Shown piece after piece: positions 53,650 to 63,517 of a DNA stretch of 64,000 nt. Numbering within the stretch: position 1 is the stretch's first letter; each line of letters opens with the position of its first letter. Origin of the DNA: Sphingobacterium siyangense (GTDB taxonomy: Bacteria > Bacteroidota > Bacteroidia > Sphingobacteriales > Sphingobacteriaceae); contig NZ_VLKR01000014.1 of NCBI RefSeq assembly GCF_007830445.1, forward strand, positions 86,687 to 150,686, given 5' to 3'. A program made the translations under genes and the position numbers. The notes beneath the pieces were generated by a model. It was given only the letters and a program-made list of their open reading frames with translations. It was not told the DNA's origin and did not search any database.

Positions 53650-54525
53650 ATGAAAAAACTAACCTTTATATTATGCTGTCTTTTGCCTACAACCATTTTC
53701 GCACAGGACAAAGAGTTAATCAACCTCACGTATGGTTATTCTAAATTGAAGACAAGTGATACAACAAAAACCGTAAGAACTTTTGAAGGCAATATTGCTT
53801 TACCTATTTTTTATAATGATCGCAATGTATTATCTGCTGTTATTGGTTACCGACAGGTTGGGTTAAGTAATTTAGATATAAATTATCCAGAGACTGTATA
53901 TGGTACATCAGTTCGTTTGATGTATCAAACCCGATTGAGTGAAAAACATCAGCTTCGACTAATTGGTCAAATGGGAGCCTTCGGTGATTATCAAAATTTC
54001 TCATCAAGTAGCTTCAGATGGACAATAGGTTCAGAGTATATAATACAGGGCGAAGGAAATAGCAAATTTGGATATGGGCTGGTGTACTCGCACCAGTTTT
54101 ATGGTCACCAAATTGTACCCTTGTTTGAGATGTTCAAGCAACTTAATGAGAGATGGAGTATAGCAGGAATTTTCCCTGTTAATCCAAAGATTGTTTATAA
54201 AATAAATGAGAAATCAAGAACTGGTTTTGAGTGGAATGTTGATGTAAATACCTACCGAATTGCGTCCGAAGAAAGTCAGAATCGCTACTTTAAAAGCACG
54301 CAATCTACCTTTTCACTTTTTTATCGTTATACCATTGCTAAACACTGGAACATAAACTTTAAAGCTGGGATCAGTCCTAGACAAGAATTTGGTATCTATG
54401 ATGAAAATGAGAAATCGACTTGGTATTTGGTTACTATACCTTTAGGTAAAAAGATTCAACCTGTGGAAAGCTTTAAGAACAGTTCTTTTACTGGCCAAAT
54501 AGGTATAAGTTATAGTTTATTTTAA
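53650..54525 (+). CDS. outer-membrane barrel-like exported protein (DUF6268-like)
   Basis: 291 residues, signal peptide ending IFAQ (about 16-19). The mature sequence is beta-rich with alternating aromatic residues (YGYSKLK, VIGYRQVGLSNL, RLMYQTRLSEKHQLRLIG, LFYRYTIAKHWNINFKAG) and ends in a strand with SYSLF, as in outer-membrane barrels of about 12 strands. I think of the DUF6268 family but am not certain. Isolated gene on the plus strand. Confidence 0.7.
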   Translation: MKKLTFILCCLLPTTIFAQDKELINLTYGYSKLKTSDTTKTVRTFEGNIALPIFYNDRNVLSAVIGYRQVGLSNLDINYPETVYGTSVRLMYQTRLSEKHQLRLIGQMGAFGDYQNFSSSSFRWTIGSEYIIQGEGNSKFGYGLVYSHQFYGHQIVPLFEMFKQLNERWSIAGIFPVNPKIVYKINEKSRTGFEWNVDVNTYRIASEESQNRYFKSTQSTFSLFYRYTIAKHWNINFKAGISPRQEFGIYDENEKSTWYLVTIPLGKKIQPVESFKNSSFTGQIGISYSLF

Positions 54526-55001
54526 AGGGTTTAAATTATATACAGCACTTAATATGTGTTTTTGAAATGAATATTTATCTGGCTAGGCCATTACTAATAT
54601 TCGACAATACGCAGTATATCAAACGCTTTAGGCGTACAAGCATAGAATATCTGAAACCTTTTTTGATGAATTATATAAAGATTAATTTTCATACAGACAA
54701 ATTATACCATCAATGTAGGTTTGGTATATTTTTCTAGGGCTTTTGTAGAGATTTTCAAAGACGCGTTTTTTTAGTAAATACCTTTGACAAAGATTTAAAT
54801 AAATATCTTTTTTTAAAATCGAGTGAAATGAAAATAAATAAGGCAATAAAAGTAGAAAACAATAAAATCATGTTTATAAACCATTTGGATAGCGGGTGAT
54901 ATAATCTAAAAACAAGGTTTTTATTGTCCGGGAATTTACATCAAATGTAATCTTAGGTATCCAATCAAAATTCAAAAAGATAATTTACAAGTTTAAAACA
55001 A
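54526..55001. other. AT-rich stretch before the lipoprotein gene
   Basis: About 475 bases. Contains a -7-like TACCTTTG at 54779-54786 and, 42 bases on, a 23-codon frame (54828-54899). Nothing else is recognised. Confidence 0.4.
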
Positions 55002-55730
55002 ATGAAAAAAACAATAAAAAAAATAAAAAAAGTCGGTGGCATTTTAGTTGCATTGATGTTATCCGTTTTTATTAGTTCATGTAGCAAAGATCAGTTGACT
55101 TATAATGTTATAGTCACAGAACCTGATGCAATAAATGCTATTAGGAATGATCTTTTACCCTCTTTTGGGGGATACATTTTACAAGTTAACAATGCTCTTG
55201 TAATTGTAAACGGACAAGTTCTAAAGTGTGGTGACAAGAAAAGCCTATCAACTTCAAATTCTAAACTCAATGGCACTGATATAGTTTATAGCTATGCGTT
55301 AGACTGGACTTATGAACTTAATTGTTTAGGCACGATTCCAAGTTTGCTTATTTATGATTTCAAAGGAAGCAATGAATATGATGCGCCTAATATGAAAAGT
55401 AAAGATGGTACCCAAGGACATTACGAGTTGAATGGGCTTGAAAATTCTAAGAATGTATTTACACTAAATACAGATTATACAAGAACCGGAACTCAAACAT
55501 CTAAAATTGGTGATAAAAATAGCTTTACAAGCAAACTAATTATTCATTCATCCAACATCGTAGCTGATAAAAATAGTCTACAAATAAAATCAGGGAATGC
55601 TAGCGTAAAAATTGATGGAACCTCTGTTTCTGGAGATAATTTCAGTTATGAAGGAACTATTGAATTTTTAGGAAATAACAAAGCAAAGATTATTCTAAAT
55701 AGCGGGCAAGCCTACATAATCACATGGTAG
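55002..55730 (+). CDS. secreted lipoprotein of unknown function
   Basis: 242 residues. The N-terminus is strongly basic (KKTIKKIKKVGG) followed by a hydrophobic core and lipobox ISSC (about 24-27), then SKDQ. The remaining sequence is beta-rich and polar with a few Cys; no family recognised. The next gene begins 62 bases after its stop and may be co-transcribed. Confidence 0.75.
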   Translation: MKKTIKKIKKVGGILVALMLSVFISSCSKDQLTYNVIVTEPDAINAIRNDLLPSFGGYILQVNNALVIVNGQVLKCGDKKSLSTSNSKLNGTDIVYSYALDWTYELNCLGTIPSLLIYDFKGSNEYDAPNMKSKDGTQGHYELNGLENSKNVFTLNTDYTRTGTQTSKIGDKNSFTSKLIIHSSNIVADKNSLQIKSGNASVKIDGTSVSGDNFSYEGTIEFLGNNKAKIILNSGQAYIITW

Positions 55731-55792
55731 AACTTTTAGCTCTTTCTCGAATAACATCTTTCAATATTCAAATAATTTTTAATAAATACAAA

Positions 55793-56197
55793 ATGAAAAC
55801 TTTAAAAATCACATATAAATCGCTTCAAGTTATAATGTTCTTTATCATTATGCTTGCTGGATCTCAATTCGCCAATGCTCAAAATGCCGGTTCATTAAAA
55901 AACGTTACACCAGAACAATTAGGTCAAGCTCAAACAATAATGATGAAGACCAAACTAAACCTGGATTCAATTCAGGTGAAATCAATTGAAAAAATCAATT
56001 TGAACTATGCTGGTAAGCTCATTAATCTTCGTAACAATGGTGGTAGACCATTGGCAAAAGCTCGTGAGGCTATGTCACTAGAGCAGCAGAAAGATAAAGA
56101 AGTAAAGGGTGTGTTAAATCCAACACAATATAGTCAATACCAACAAATGAGGGAAGAAAATAAACAAAATGCTTTAAATTATATGTCCTCTCATTGA
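55793..56197 (+). CDS. small periplasmic protein, Spy/CpxP-like in pattern
   Basis: 134 residues from the ATG at 55793 (MKTLKITYK); a frame open from 55724 overlaps the previous gene and is rejected. The signal peptide ends in FANAQ (about 25-30). The mature part is helical and charged with Gln-rich segments (LNLDSIQVKSIEKINLNY, LNPTQYSQYQQM), reminiscent of LTxxQ-motif periplasmic chaperones such as Spy/CpxP. The resemblance is loose and functional inference is weak. Confidence 0.6.
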   Translation: MKTLKITYKSLQVIMFFIIMLAGSQFANAQNAGSLKNVTPEQLGQAQTIMMKTKLNLDSIQVKSIEKINLNYAGKLINLRNNGGRPLAKAREAMSLEQQKDKEVKGVLNPTQYSQYQQMREENKQNALNYMSSH

Positions 56198-56327
56198 TGG
56201 ATTTAAAAGAATACTCCCACCTAAAGTAAAATTATCAGATTACTAACAAAAATCTGAAGTGATTTATACTAAAACACCCTATTAATAGGCTATGTATTTA
56301 GATTGCTTCAGTTAAATAAGGAATAAA

Positions 56328-56840
56328 ATGAAAAATCAAAAATTGTTTATCACATTGCTTTTATGTATTGGTTTGAGTTCATCTGTCTTTGCACAAAGAG
56401 CAATTTATACTAGAAACGTTTCTGTTGTAAAAAGGGTTCCTAGTACATCAGCACTAGTGGTTCACGGAGGAATTAATTACCATTATTATAATGGGGTTTA
56501 CTACAAACCTTACAATGGAGCTTTCGCAGTAGTTGTTCCACCAGTAGGAATACATGTAAATGTATTACCGGTAGGTTATACGACGGTTTTAGTTGGAGGT
56601 AGAAGCTATTTCTATTTTGATAGCACTTACTATTTGGAAGTACAACCTAATGTTTATGAAGTTGTCGCAGTCCCAACTTCAAATAAAAACAATGCAACGG
56701 CTGAGATTCTTCCAAAAGGAGCTAAAGTTGTAGTCCTTAATGGAAAACGATATTACAAAGTAGATGAGACTTATTATGAAAAACAGGTTTCTGAGAATGG
56801 AGATATTACTTACAAAGTAGTTGGAAAAATGCAACCCTAA
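56328..56840 (+). CDS. DUF6515-like exported protein
   Basis: 170 residues, signal peptide ending VFAQ (about 20-23). The mature protein has repeated tyrosine-rich strands (NYHYYNGVYYKPYNGAF, RSYFYFDSTYYLE, KRYYKVDETYYEK), the pattern I associate with DUF6515. Role unknown. It is closed by a terminator and precedes the LytS/LytTR pair. Confidence 0.7.
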   Translation: MKNQKLFITLLLCIGLSSSVFAQRAIYTRNVSVVKRVPSTSALVVHGGINYHYYNGVYYKPYNGAFAVVVPPVGIHVNVLPVGYTTVLVGGRSYFYFDSTYYLEVQPNVYEVVAVPTSNKNNATAEILPKGAKVVVLNGKRYYKVDETYYEKQVSENGDITYKVVGKMQP

Positions 56841-56869
56841 CTCATTAAAAAAATCAAATACTTTTTTTG

Positions 56870-56906
56870 AAGCAAGGGAGCAATATACCGTTTCCCTTGC
56901 TTTTTT
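56870..56906 (+). terminator. intrinsic terminator after the DUF6515-like gene
   Basis: GCAAGGGA at 56872-56879 pairs with TCCCTTGC at 56893-56900 and is followed by six Ts. Confidence 0.9.
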
Positions 56907-56978
56907 AGTATTAAATATAAATTAGGCAGCTGTAAAAGAGACCGATAGTACTTAAGAACGGTTCTATAAACTAACAAT

Positions 56979-57995
56979 GTGAAAAAATACAACCTTCAGG
57001 TCGGAATTCCGATTTCAGGACTAATTTCAGTCATAGTGATTCTGCTTTGGTTGATCAGGTTTGAATCCTCTAAGTTTGGGGAGTATGTATATTTACTTTA
57101 TTACTACTTTTCCTTTTCCTTACTTTGCTGGATTGGTAATTATTCAATAGCGTATAGATTTAGCATTAAAAAGTCTATCTATTTCCGATTGTTTTACTAT
57201 TTAGTCGCAATATCACTTGGCATAATTTTAGCTTTTTTGTACGAAATTTTTAATAGCCATATTAAAACTACTGTTTTTATTATGCCTGTTGGAGAGAAGT
57301 TTACCAGTACAAGCAGAACTTTGCTAGTTTTAGTAAGAGGTGGATTAATTAATTGGCTAATTAGCTTTTTAGTACTACACCTGGAGGGAATGAGAGAAAA
57401 AGAACGTGCTCAGCTTGAACTGGAATATTTAAAACAAGCTCATTTACAAGCTAATCTTTCATCGTTAAAAGAGCAATTGAGTCCACATTTTCTTTTTAAT
57501 ACTCTAAGTGCACTGGCTTCTTTGACAAAGGAGCAATCTGTAAAAGACTATATTGAAGAATTATCGAGTATATATCGTTATTTGTTGAAGCATCGTGAAA
57601 GTGATCTGGTTACTTTAAAAAATGAGATTGCTTTCTGCGAATCCTATTTGTACATTATTAAAACCAGATTGGAAAACGCAATAGAAATCCTGATCGAACT
57701 AACTGAAGATATATCTAATGTTCAGATTCCTCCGCTTACTTTACAACTTTTAATAGAAAATGCAATTAAGCATAATGTGGCCGCTCACTATAAGCCACTT
57801 AAAATACACATCTACGTATCATCAAATAGTTCTTTGATAGTGGAGAATAATCTTCAACCAAAGCATTCAAGAGAAAAATCTTCTGGAATTGGTTTGAAGA
57901 ATATTAGTCAACGTTATAAGGTTTTACTCGGTCAAGAAATCACTATCGAGAAAACAGACACTTTTTTTAAAATCCATTTGCCACTAGTTTTATGA
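56979..57995 (+). CDS. LytS-type sensor histidine kinase
   Basis: 338 residues from a GTG start (next in-frame Met is past the membrane segments). Four hydrophobic helices fill about 10-140. The His_kinase domain has the phosphoacceptor H170 in QLSPHFLFNTLSALASL, an N-box (LLIENAIKHN) and a G-box (GIGLKNISQRY), as in LytS/YpdA-type kinases. It overlaps the regulator gene by four bases (ATGA), so the pair is translationally coupled. The input ligand is unknown; no extracytoplasmic sensor domain is present. Confidence 0.92.
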   Translation: MKKYNLQVGIPISGLISVIVILLWLIRFESSKFGEYVYLLYYYFSFSLLCWIGNYSIAYRFSIKKSIYFRLFYYLVAISLGIILAFLYEIFNSHIKTTVFIMPVGEKFTSTSRTLLVLVRGGLINWLISFLVLHLEGMREKERAQLELEYLKQAHLQANLSSLKEQLSPHFLFNTLSALASLTKEQSVKDYIEELSSIYRYLLKHRESDLVTLKNEIAFCESYLYIIKTRLENAIEILIELTEDISNVQIPPLTLQLLIENAIKHNVAAHYKPLKIHIYVSSNSSLIVENNLQPKHSREKSSGIGLKNISQRYKVLLGQEITIEKTDTFFKIHLPLVL

Positions 57996-58765
57996 ATATT
58001 TTAATTATAGAGGATGAACCTCTAACAGCAAGGGAGTTATCTGATATGATAACAGAAATAGATCCAAACTTTAGGGTTTTGGCAACTTTAGTTTCTATAG
58101 AGCAATCTTTGACCTGGTTTAATCAAAACAATCAACCTGATCTTATTTTCTCCGATATACAATTGGCTGATGGTCTTAGTTTCGACATTTTCAGGAAACT
58201 AGATCTGCATTGTCCAATTATTTTTTGTACTGCATTTGACGAATATATTTTAAGTGCATTTGATACTAATACTGTAAGCTATTTACTTAAGCCAATAAGT
58301 AAGTTTCAACTGGAGCAGGCACTAAATAAGTTCAAAAATATGCAAAAGGCATTTACAAAATTACCTACCGCATCTGATTTTTCATCTATGTATGATCAAC
58401 TGAGACGTCGTTACAAGTCAACTTTATTGGTAAATCAGAGAGAACGAATTGTACCGGTTCGTGTAAAAGACATCGCGTATTTTTGGCTTGACAATAACAT
58501 TGTCCAAATTTGCACACTTTCTCATCAAAAATACTTCCTGGTTACAAGTATGGAAGAATTGGAAACGATGGTAGACCCGAGTCTGTTTTACAGGGCTAAT
58601 CGTCAGTTTCTGATTAACAGAAATGCTGTTAGTGATGTGGAACGTTTTTTCTCAAGAAAGCTGGCAATTAAAATGACTGTTGAGTCACCAGAAGTTGTAA
58701 TGGTAAGTAAACCAAAGGCTGTAGAATTTTTGCATTGGTTAGAAGGTATTGTGAAGTTAAACTAA
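57992..58765 (+). CDS. LytTR-type response regulator
   Basis: 257 residues: receiver domain (about 1-120; phosphoacceptor D55 in IFSDIQLADG, acidic pair at EDE near 7-9) and LytTR DNA-binding domain (about 145-250; ERIVPVRVKDIAYFW, RANRQFLINRNAV). Partner of the kinase coded just upstream. Targets are not evident, but the small exported protein genes upstream are candidates. Confidence 0.93.
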   Translation: MNILIIEDEPLTARELSDMITEIDPNFRVLATLVSIEQSLTWFNQNNQPDLIFSDIQLADGLSFDIFRKLDLHCPIIFCTAFDEYILSAFDTNTVSYLLKPISKFQLEQALNKFKNMQKAFTKLPTASDFSSMYDQLRRRYKSTLLVNQRERIVPVRVKDIAYFWLDNNIVQICTLSHQKYFLVTSMEELETMVDPSLFYRANRQFLINRNAVSDVERFFSRKLAIKMTVESPEVVMVSKPKAVEFLHWLEGIVKLN

Positions 58766-58956
58766 CTATACTTTTTATCTCAATCTTAAAAAGGTTGATA
58801 CTTGCTGCAAGCAATGAACATCGTAGTTATTAATAAATTCATTTCGGTTTAACAGCTTAGAAATAAAGCACTCCATGCATAAAAAAACATTTTAAAATAT
58901 TTATAAATGAGAAAAAATGTTATTTTTAAATGAGGTGAATTAATTACATTAGTTTT

Positions 58957-59376
58957 ATGATGACATTACAAGAAAAATTAGAGCAATCTAATACATTTTA
59001 TTTTTTTGCCTCGGAAAATATTGAAAAAGGTCCTGATCTTGGAGGATTAGGTTTTAGTGATGCAGAGGTTGGCAGGGAGGCTTTTAAAGAAATCTTAGAA
59101 GCTACTGAAAAAGGTTTCGTTCGAGTTTCATTCTATCTATTTGACAATAATATACGCTTGGTTATAAATGACCTAAAAAATCGTCATATTGTCACGGTGA
59201 ATAACTTAAGTATTAATTCTGAAGACTTAGAAAGTCTAAAATCTGCTCATAAAAATCACCAAGAGTTACCAATTGCCTTTGGAGTATTACCAAGCACTAG
59301 GACACCAAATATTTGTCCTATAACTAAAGACGTGATAGTATTGATGATCAAAAGCTGGGAGTTAGTTATTTTTTAA
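58957..59376 (+). CDS. unknown protein
   Basis: 139 residues, starting at either of two adjacent ATGs (58957 or 58960). No signal peptide, no recognised motif, mixed alpha/beta composition (NTFYFFASENIEKG, RVSFYLFDNNIRLVIND). It converges with the membrane protein gene at 59378, one base apart, suggesting the pair arrived together or share function, though they are opposed. Confidence 0.65.
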   Translation: MMTLQEKLEQSNTFYFFASENIEKGPDLGGLGFSDAEVGREAFKEILEATEKGFVRVSFYLFDNNIRLVINDLKNRHIVTVNNLSINSEDLESLKSAHKNHQELPIAFGVLPSTRTPNICPITKDVIVLMIKSWELVIF

Positions 59377-59377
59377 T

Positions 59378-60220
59378 TTATTGAGGTTTGAAATAGTATT
59401 CGATATCATTATTTGTGATATTTCCTCTATGTTTTAACCTGTATTGAAACTTTTCGATAGCATACTCAAATAAATATTCTATCTCTCCTTCTGGAACTTT
59501 AGGCAAAACAGCCGGCATGAAATAAAACTTTTGATCTGTCGGTTGTTTTGTTATGAATTGGTGAATGAAGTAATCTTCATGATAGACCAAAGTTTTCCAA
59601 AAAATCATTTGCGTAAAAAGTTGTTGCTGTTGTTTTCCGTATTTACTAAGATTATTTCTATTAGCATCTTCCTTAAATATTTTGTCAAGCTGCCTTTTAC
59701 TAGGATTACTGTAAATATACATTGTATATCTAGAATCAGGCTCTAATATAATTGAGACTACGATAACATTCTCATCATCAATAAAACTTTCCCAGTTCCA
59801 GTTGGTAAGATAAGTGAAAAAATTAATGGCATAATCTCTATCCTTAAAAGCAGGTCCAATATGGCAAAACTGATCATTATGTCCATTGTGGGGAATAAGA
59901 AAAGCATTTGTTAACCATTGTGTATGGTCAATTTCAAACTCTGGTAAAGGCATTATCACAAAAGAAGTATATTCAAATACGGTCTTTTCAAAGAACTGTT
60001 CAATCAATAATAATAAAATGGCTAGGCTAAAGCTAATGTACCATTCATTAATTGACACCAGGCTTGAAGCGACACCTATAATTGTCAATATTCTTAAAGT
60101 CCACTTTACTTGCTTTTCAAACCGCTCGTGCACGATTAATCGTGGCAACAATCCTTTTCTTTCTATACGAATTAGAGTACTTAAATCTACTTTAAGGTCC
60201 TTTTTAACTCTTATTTTCAT
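59378..60220 (-). CDS. membrane protein of unknown function
   Basis: 280 residues. A basic N-terminus is followed by two hydrophobic segments (about 40-60 and 62-82), then a soluble domain to the end (PHNGHNDQFCHIGPAF, WNWESFIDDENVIVVSIILEPD). No family was recognised. Its stop is one base from the convergent gene at 58957-59376. Confidence 0.7.
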   Translation of the reverse strand: MKIRVKKDLKVDLSTLIRIERKGLLPRLIVHERFEKQVKWTLRILTIIGVASSLVSINEWYISFSLAILLLLIEQFFEKTVFEYTSFVIMPLPEFEIDHTQWLTNAFLIPHNGHNDQFCHIGPAFKDRDYAINFFTYLTNWNWESFIDDENVIVVSIILEPDSRYTMYIYSNPSKRQLDKIFKEDANRNNLSKYGKQQQQLFTQMIFWKTLVYHEDYFIHQFITKQPTDQKFYFMPAVLPKVPEGEIEYLFEYAIEKFQYRLKHRGNITNNDIEYYFKPQ

Positions 60221-60296
60221 TGATGTTAGGGTAAATTATGCTTTAAGACTAAGGTTTTGATATCATTAAAACTAACTGTATATGAGTTAAACCTGT

Positions 60297-60905
60297 TTAT
60301 TTTTGGTTTCTAATCCTTCTAAGAGATTGAGGAGCTATACCCAAATATGAAGCTATATAGTAATTCGAGAACATTTGTAATAAATGCGGTTCTTCTTTTA
60401 ATAGTTTATTATATCTTTCAGATGCAGTCATAGTCAACAAAGTAAACGCCCTATCATACATATTAATAAAAGCCGTTTCGTTTAATTTTCTAGTCCATTG
60501 TTCAAAGGCCCTGCAATTGGTCAATAGAAAATCTACCTGTGCTTTAGAAAAGGAAATAACAGTTACTTCACTTAGTGCTTCAACAGATACAGATGATGGC
60601 ATTTTAGTAAGAAAAGCACGGTAATCAAATGCGAATAAATTTCTACTAATGCTATTTTCATTATTAAAATGAAATGACCAGGTAGTGGTTTTTCCATGAA
60701 AGTCTGTATAGAAAGACCTAGCTTCTCCAGATACAATAAAGTAAACACTCTCTGAAGATAATCCTTCATTAAGCATCAGGTGGTGTTTTGGAAATTTAAT
60801 TTCTCTGCTATATTCTGAGATCAACTCGACACTTTCTTCATCGACAGAAATGAACTCATTCATATAGTTAATAAACGGGGTACAAAAGCTATAATCTTCT
60901 ATCAT
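60297..60905 (-). CDS. Crp/Fnr-family transcriptional regulator
   Basis: 202 residues from the ATG at 60905; the first Met of the frame, at 60968, would add a hydrophobic stretch that is not part of the family. A cNMP-binding fold (about 20-125; LMLNEGLSSESVYFIVSGEARSFY) precedes a C-terminal winged helix with IASYLGIAPQSLRRIR as recognition helix. The Arg/Ser cAMP site of CRP is not conserved, as in most Bacteroidota members. It is divergent from the exporter operon at 61101 and probably regulates it. Confidence 0.86.
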   Translation of the reverse strand: MIEDYSFCTPFINYMNEFISVDEESVELISEYSREIKFPKHHLMLNEGLSSESVYFIVSGEARSFYTDFHGKTTTWSFHFNNENSISRNLFAFDYRAFLTKMPSSVSVEALSEVTVISFSKAQVDFLLTNCRAFEQWTRKLNETAFINMYDRAFTLLTMTASERYNKLLKEEPHLLQMFSNYYIASYLGIAPQSLRRIRNQK

Positions 60906-61100
60906 CATCTTAAATAATATCACAAAAATAAACAAAAAAAATAAACATAATAAACCGCTATTTATCAATCAATTACAAGTTTTTATTAAATAAATTATAT
61001 TAATAAAAATATAGCACAAATTCGTTATTAACAAATGTGAATGCATGGCGATTACTGTTTTAGGAAATTTGTATAATATTTAAAACAGCGATAAGGCATC

Positions 61101-62423
61101 ATGAAAAAAATTAGGCTTATACTATTTTTAGCGATTAGCGCTCTTGGTATAGGAACAGTTAAAGCTCAAAAAAACTCAAACGACATTAGATTGACGATAG
61201 AAGAAGCTTTTGACCTAGCCATAAAAAATAGTCAAAAATTAAAAGTAGTTGGAAAATCTGAAGAGCAAGCAAAACAAAAAATAGAGATTGCTAAATTAAC
61301 TAAACTTCCTACACTTTCGACAGGTCTTACTTATGGATACATTAGTAATTCTCAGATATGGACACCTTCTTTTTCTGAACATCAAACTGCCGAAATTCCA
61401 CATAATCTAACGCAGTTTTCAGTTCAAGCTTATCAAGTTATTTTTAAAGGAGGAGAAATAGATAATAATATAGCTAAAGTAAGTCTTGAAGAACAGATTG
61501 CTGCATTAAATCTAAAAAAAAATGTCACCGACATTAAGTTTTTGGTAGTTGCTAAGTACTTGGATATTTATCAATTAAAAAACCAAGTCAAAATTATAGA
61601 AGAAAATACAACGTTGGCAAAAGAGCGTTTAAAAAACATCAATACGCTGTTTAAACAAGGTATGGTTACAAATAATGATGTTCTTCGAACACAGCTACAA
61701 ATATCAGATCTGGAAATTGCATATAGGAAAACTAACAACGATTTAATCATCGTCAATCAACAGCTCAATATGGTTTTAGGATTAGACGAATCGGTAAGAC
61801 TTGAGCCTGATACAAGTATATTGAACAATCAATATCATCTTTCAGATATAGATGCTGAACTAAGCGACGGTTTAGCAAACAATCAAGATTTGAAGATCAC
61901 AAATACAGAAATTGCAATTGCTGAAAAGAACCTAAAGATAATAGGAGCTGAAAGATATCCGGAAATTGCACTCTTTGCTTGTAATAATTTTCAACGACCG
62001 TTTACTAACACGATGCCGGCAATTGATATTTACTCAAACGTATGGCAGGCTGGTCTTAGTGTTCGCTACAATATAGGATCACTATACCAATCTCCTAGAA
62101 AAATAAAATCAGGAAAAATCCAAGTCGATCAAACTAGAGAACAAAATCAATTGCAAAGACAAAATGTAGAGTTGGATATTAGAGAATCGTATATAAGATA
62201 TAATGAGGCAACAGCAAATTTGGATTCCTATCATACAAATCTTGTTTCAGCCAACGAAAACTATAGGATAGTTGAAAAAAAATATTTTAATCAGTTAGCC
62301 TTGTTAACTGATATGATTGATGCTTCAGATACTAAAATCGATGCAGAGATCAAGGTAAGCAATGCAAATATTACTGTACTGTACGCCTACTACAAATTAC
62401 TAAGAACAAAAGGAACACTTTAA
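61101..62423 (+). CDS. TolC-family outer-membrane efflux protein
   Basis: 440 residues, signal peptide ending in TVKAQ (about 19-23). Two long coiled repeats with the TolC pattern (LTIEEAFDLAIKNSQKLKVVGKSEEQAKQKIEIAK at the start, YNEATANLDSYHTNLVSANENYRIVEKKYFNQ near the end). It is first in a TolC-HlyD-MFS operon, with 15 bases to the next gene, and forms the outer-membrane duct for that exporter. Confidence 0.92.
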   Translation: MKKIRLILFLAISALGIGTVKAQKNSNDIRLTIEEAFDLAIKNSQKLKVVGKSEEQAKQKIEIAKLTKLPTLSTGLTYGYISNSQIWTPSFSEHQTAEIPHNLTQFSVQAYQVIFKGGEIDNNIAKVSLEEQIAALNLKKNVTDIKFLVVAKYLDIYQLKNQVKIIEENTTLAKERLKNINTLFKQGMVTNNDVLRTQLQISDLEIAYRKTNNDLIIVNQQLNMVLGLDESVRLEPDTSILNNQYHLSDIDAELSDGLANNQDLKITNTEIAIAEKNLKIIGAERYPEIALFACNNFQRPFTNTMPAIDIYSNVWQAGLSVRYNIGSLYQSPRKIKSGKIQVDQTREQNQLQRQNVELDIRESYIRYNEATANLDSYHTNLVSANENYRIVEKKYFNQLALLTDMIDASDTKIDAEIKVSNANITVLYAYYKLLRTKGTL

Positions 62424-62438
62424 AGAAAATCATTTGAG

Positions 62439-63515
62439 ATGACTAACATAGGAAATAAAAAAAATGGTAGAAAAAAGTTCTATCGTTTACTTCTAAACTT
62501 AAGCTTGGCCGCAGTGTGTATTGGATTTATATGGTGGGGTATTTCAGTATACCTGAATTTAGATGATGACCTGTACACTAATAATGCTCAAATTGAGCAA
62601 TACATTAATCCTGTAAACACTAGGATTCCAGGTTACATCAGAGAAGTGCGTTTTGATGAACATCAACAAGTAAAAAAAGGAGATACTCTTTTGATAATAG
62701 ATGACAGAGAATACAAGATTCAGTTACAGCAGGCACAGGCGGCACATTTATCAGCCTTAGCTTCTAAAACTGTTTCATCGTATGCGGTAAACACTGTTCA
62801 AAGCAGTGTAGGTACTTCTGAGGCGAATGTAGCGGCTACCAGGTCACGTCTATGGAATGCAAAACAAAACTTAAATAGATATGAAAATCTGTTAAAAGAA
62901 GGCGCTGCTACACAACAGCAGTATGATCAGGTTAAGACAGATTATGATGCACTAGAAGCACAAACAAGAGCTTTGGAGCAACAACGCAATACCAGTAAAT
63001 TCTCAACTAATGAGACAGAAAAAAAGATTGAAGTTAACGATGCAGAGGTCAAACGGACAGAAGCTTTAGTAAATATGGCTGAACTAAATCTATCTTATAC
63101 AGTTATTACAGCCCCATATGATGGATACACAGGCAGAAGAATTGTGCAAGAAGGTCAACTTCTCCAGGCTGGACAAAACCTATTATCATTGATTAGAAAT
63201 GATAAAGTTTGGGTGGTTGCTAATTACAAAGAAACAAAAATTGAAAGATTAAAGTTAGGGACAAAAATGGAGCTAACTATTGATGGTTTAAAAGATCAGA
63301 TTTTTTATGGAACTGTTACCGCTATTTCTGAAGCAACAGGGTCTAGATTCTCGTCTGTTCCTTACGATAATTCTACAGGAAACTTTGTTAAAGTACAACA
63401 ACGTATTCCAGTAAAAATTGAATTTATAAATAATGAAAACAATGCTAAACTACTTACCAATCTTCGTGCAGGAATGAATGTTGAGGTACGTTTAGCAGAG
63501 TCAAAAAATGATTAA
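62439..63515 (+). CDS. HlyD/EmrA-type membrane fusion protein
   Basis: 358 residues. One hydrophobic segment (about 15-37), a lipoyl-like barrel (GYIREVRFDEHQQVKKGDTLLIIDD), a coiled-coil hairpin (about 85-205) and the closing barrel (VITAPYDGYTGRRIVQEGQLLQAGQNLLSLI). It connects the MFS pump with the TolC duct. It sits two bases before the truncated MFS gene. Confidence 0.93.
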   Translation: MTNIGNKKNGRKKFYRLLLNLSLAAVCIGFIWWGISVYLNLDDDLYTNNAQIEQYINPVNTRIPGYIREVRFDEHQQVKKGDTLLIIDDREYKIQLQQAQAAHLSALASKTVSSYAVNTVQSSVGTSEANVAATRSRLWNAKQNLNRYENLLKEGAATQQQYDQVKTDYDALEAQTRALEQQRNTSKFSTNETEKKIEVNDAEVKRTEALVNMAELNLSYTVITAPYDGYTGRRIVQEGQLLQAGQNLLSLIRNDKVWVVANYKETKIERLKLGTKMELTIDGLKDQIFYGTVTAISEATGSRFSSVPYDNSTGNFVKVQQRIPVKIEFINNENNAKLLTNLRAGMNVEVRLAESKND

Positions 63516-63517
63516 TA

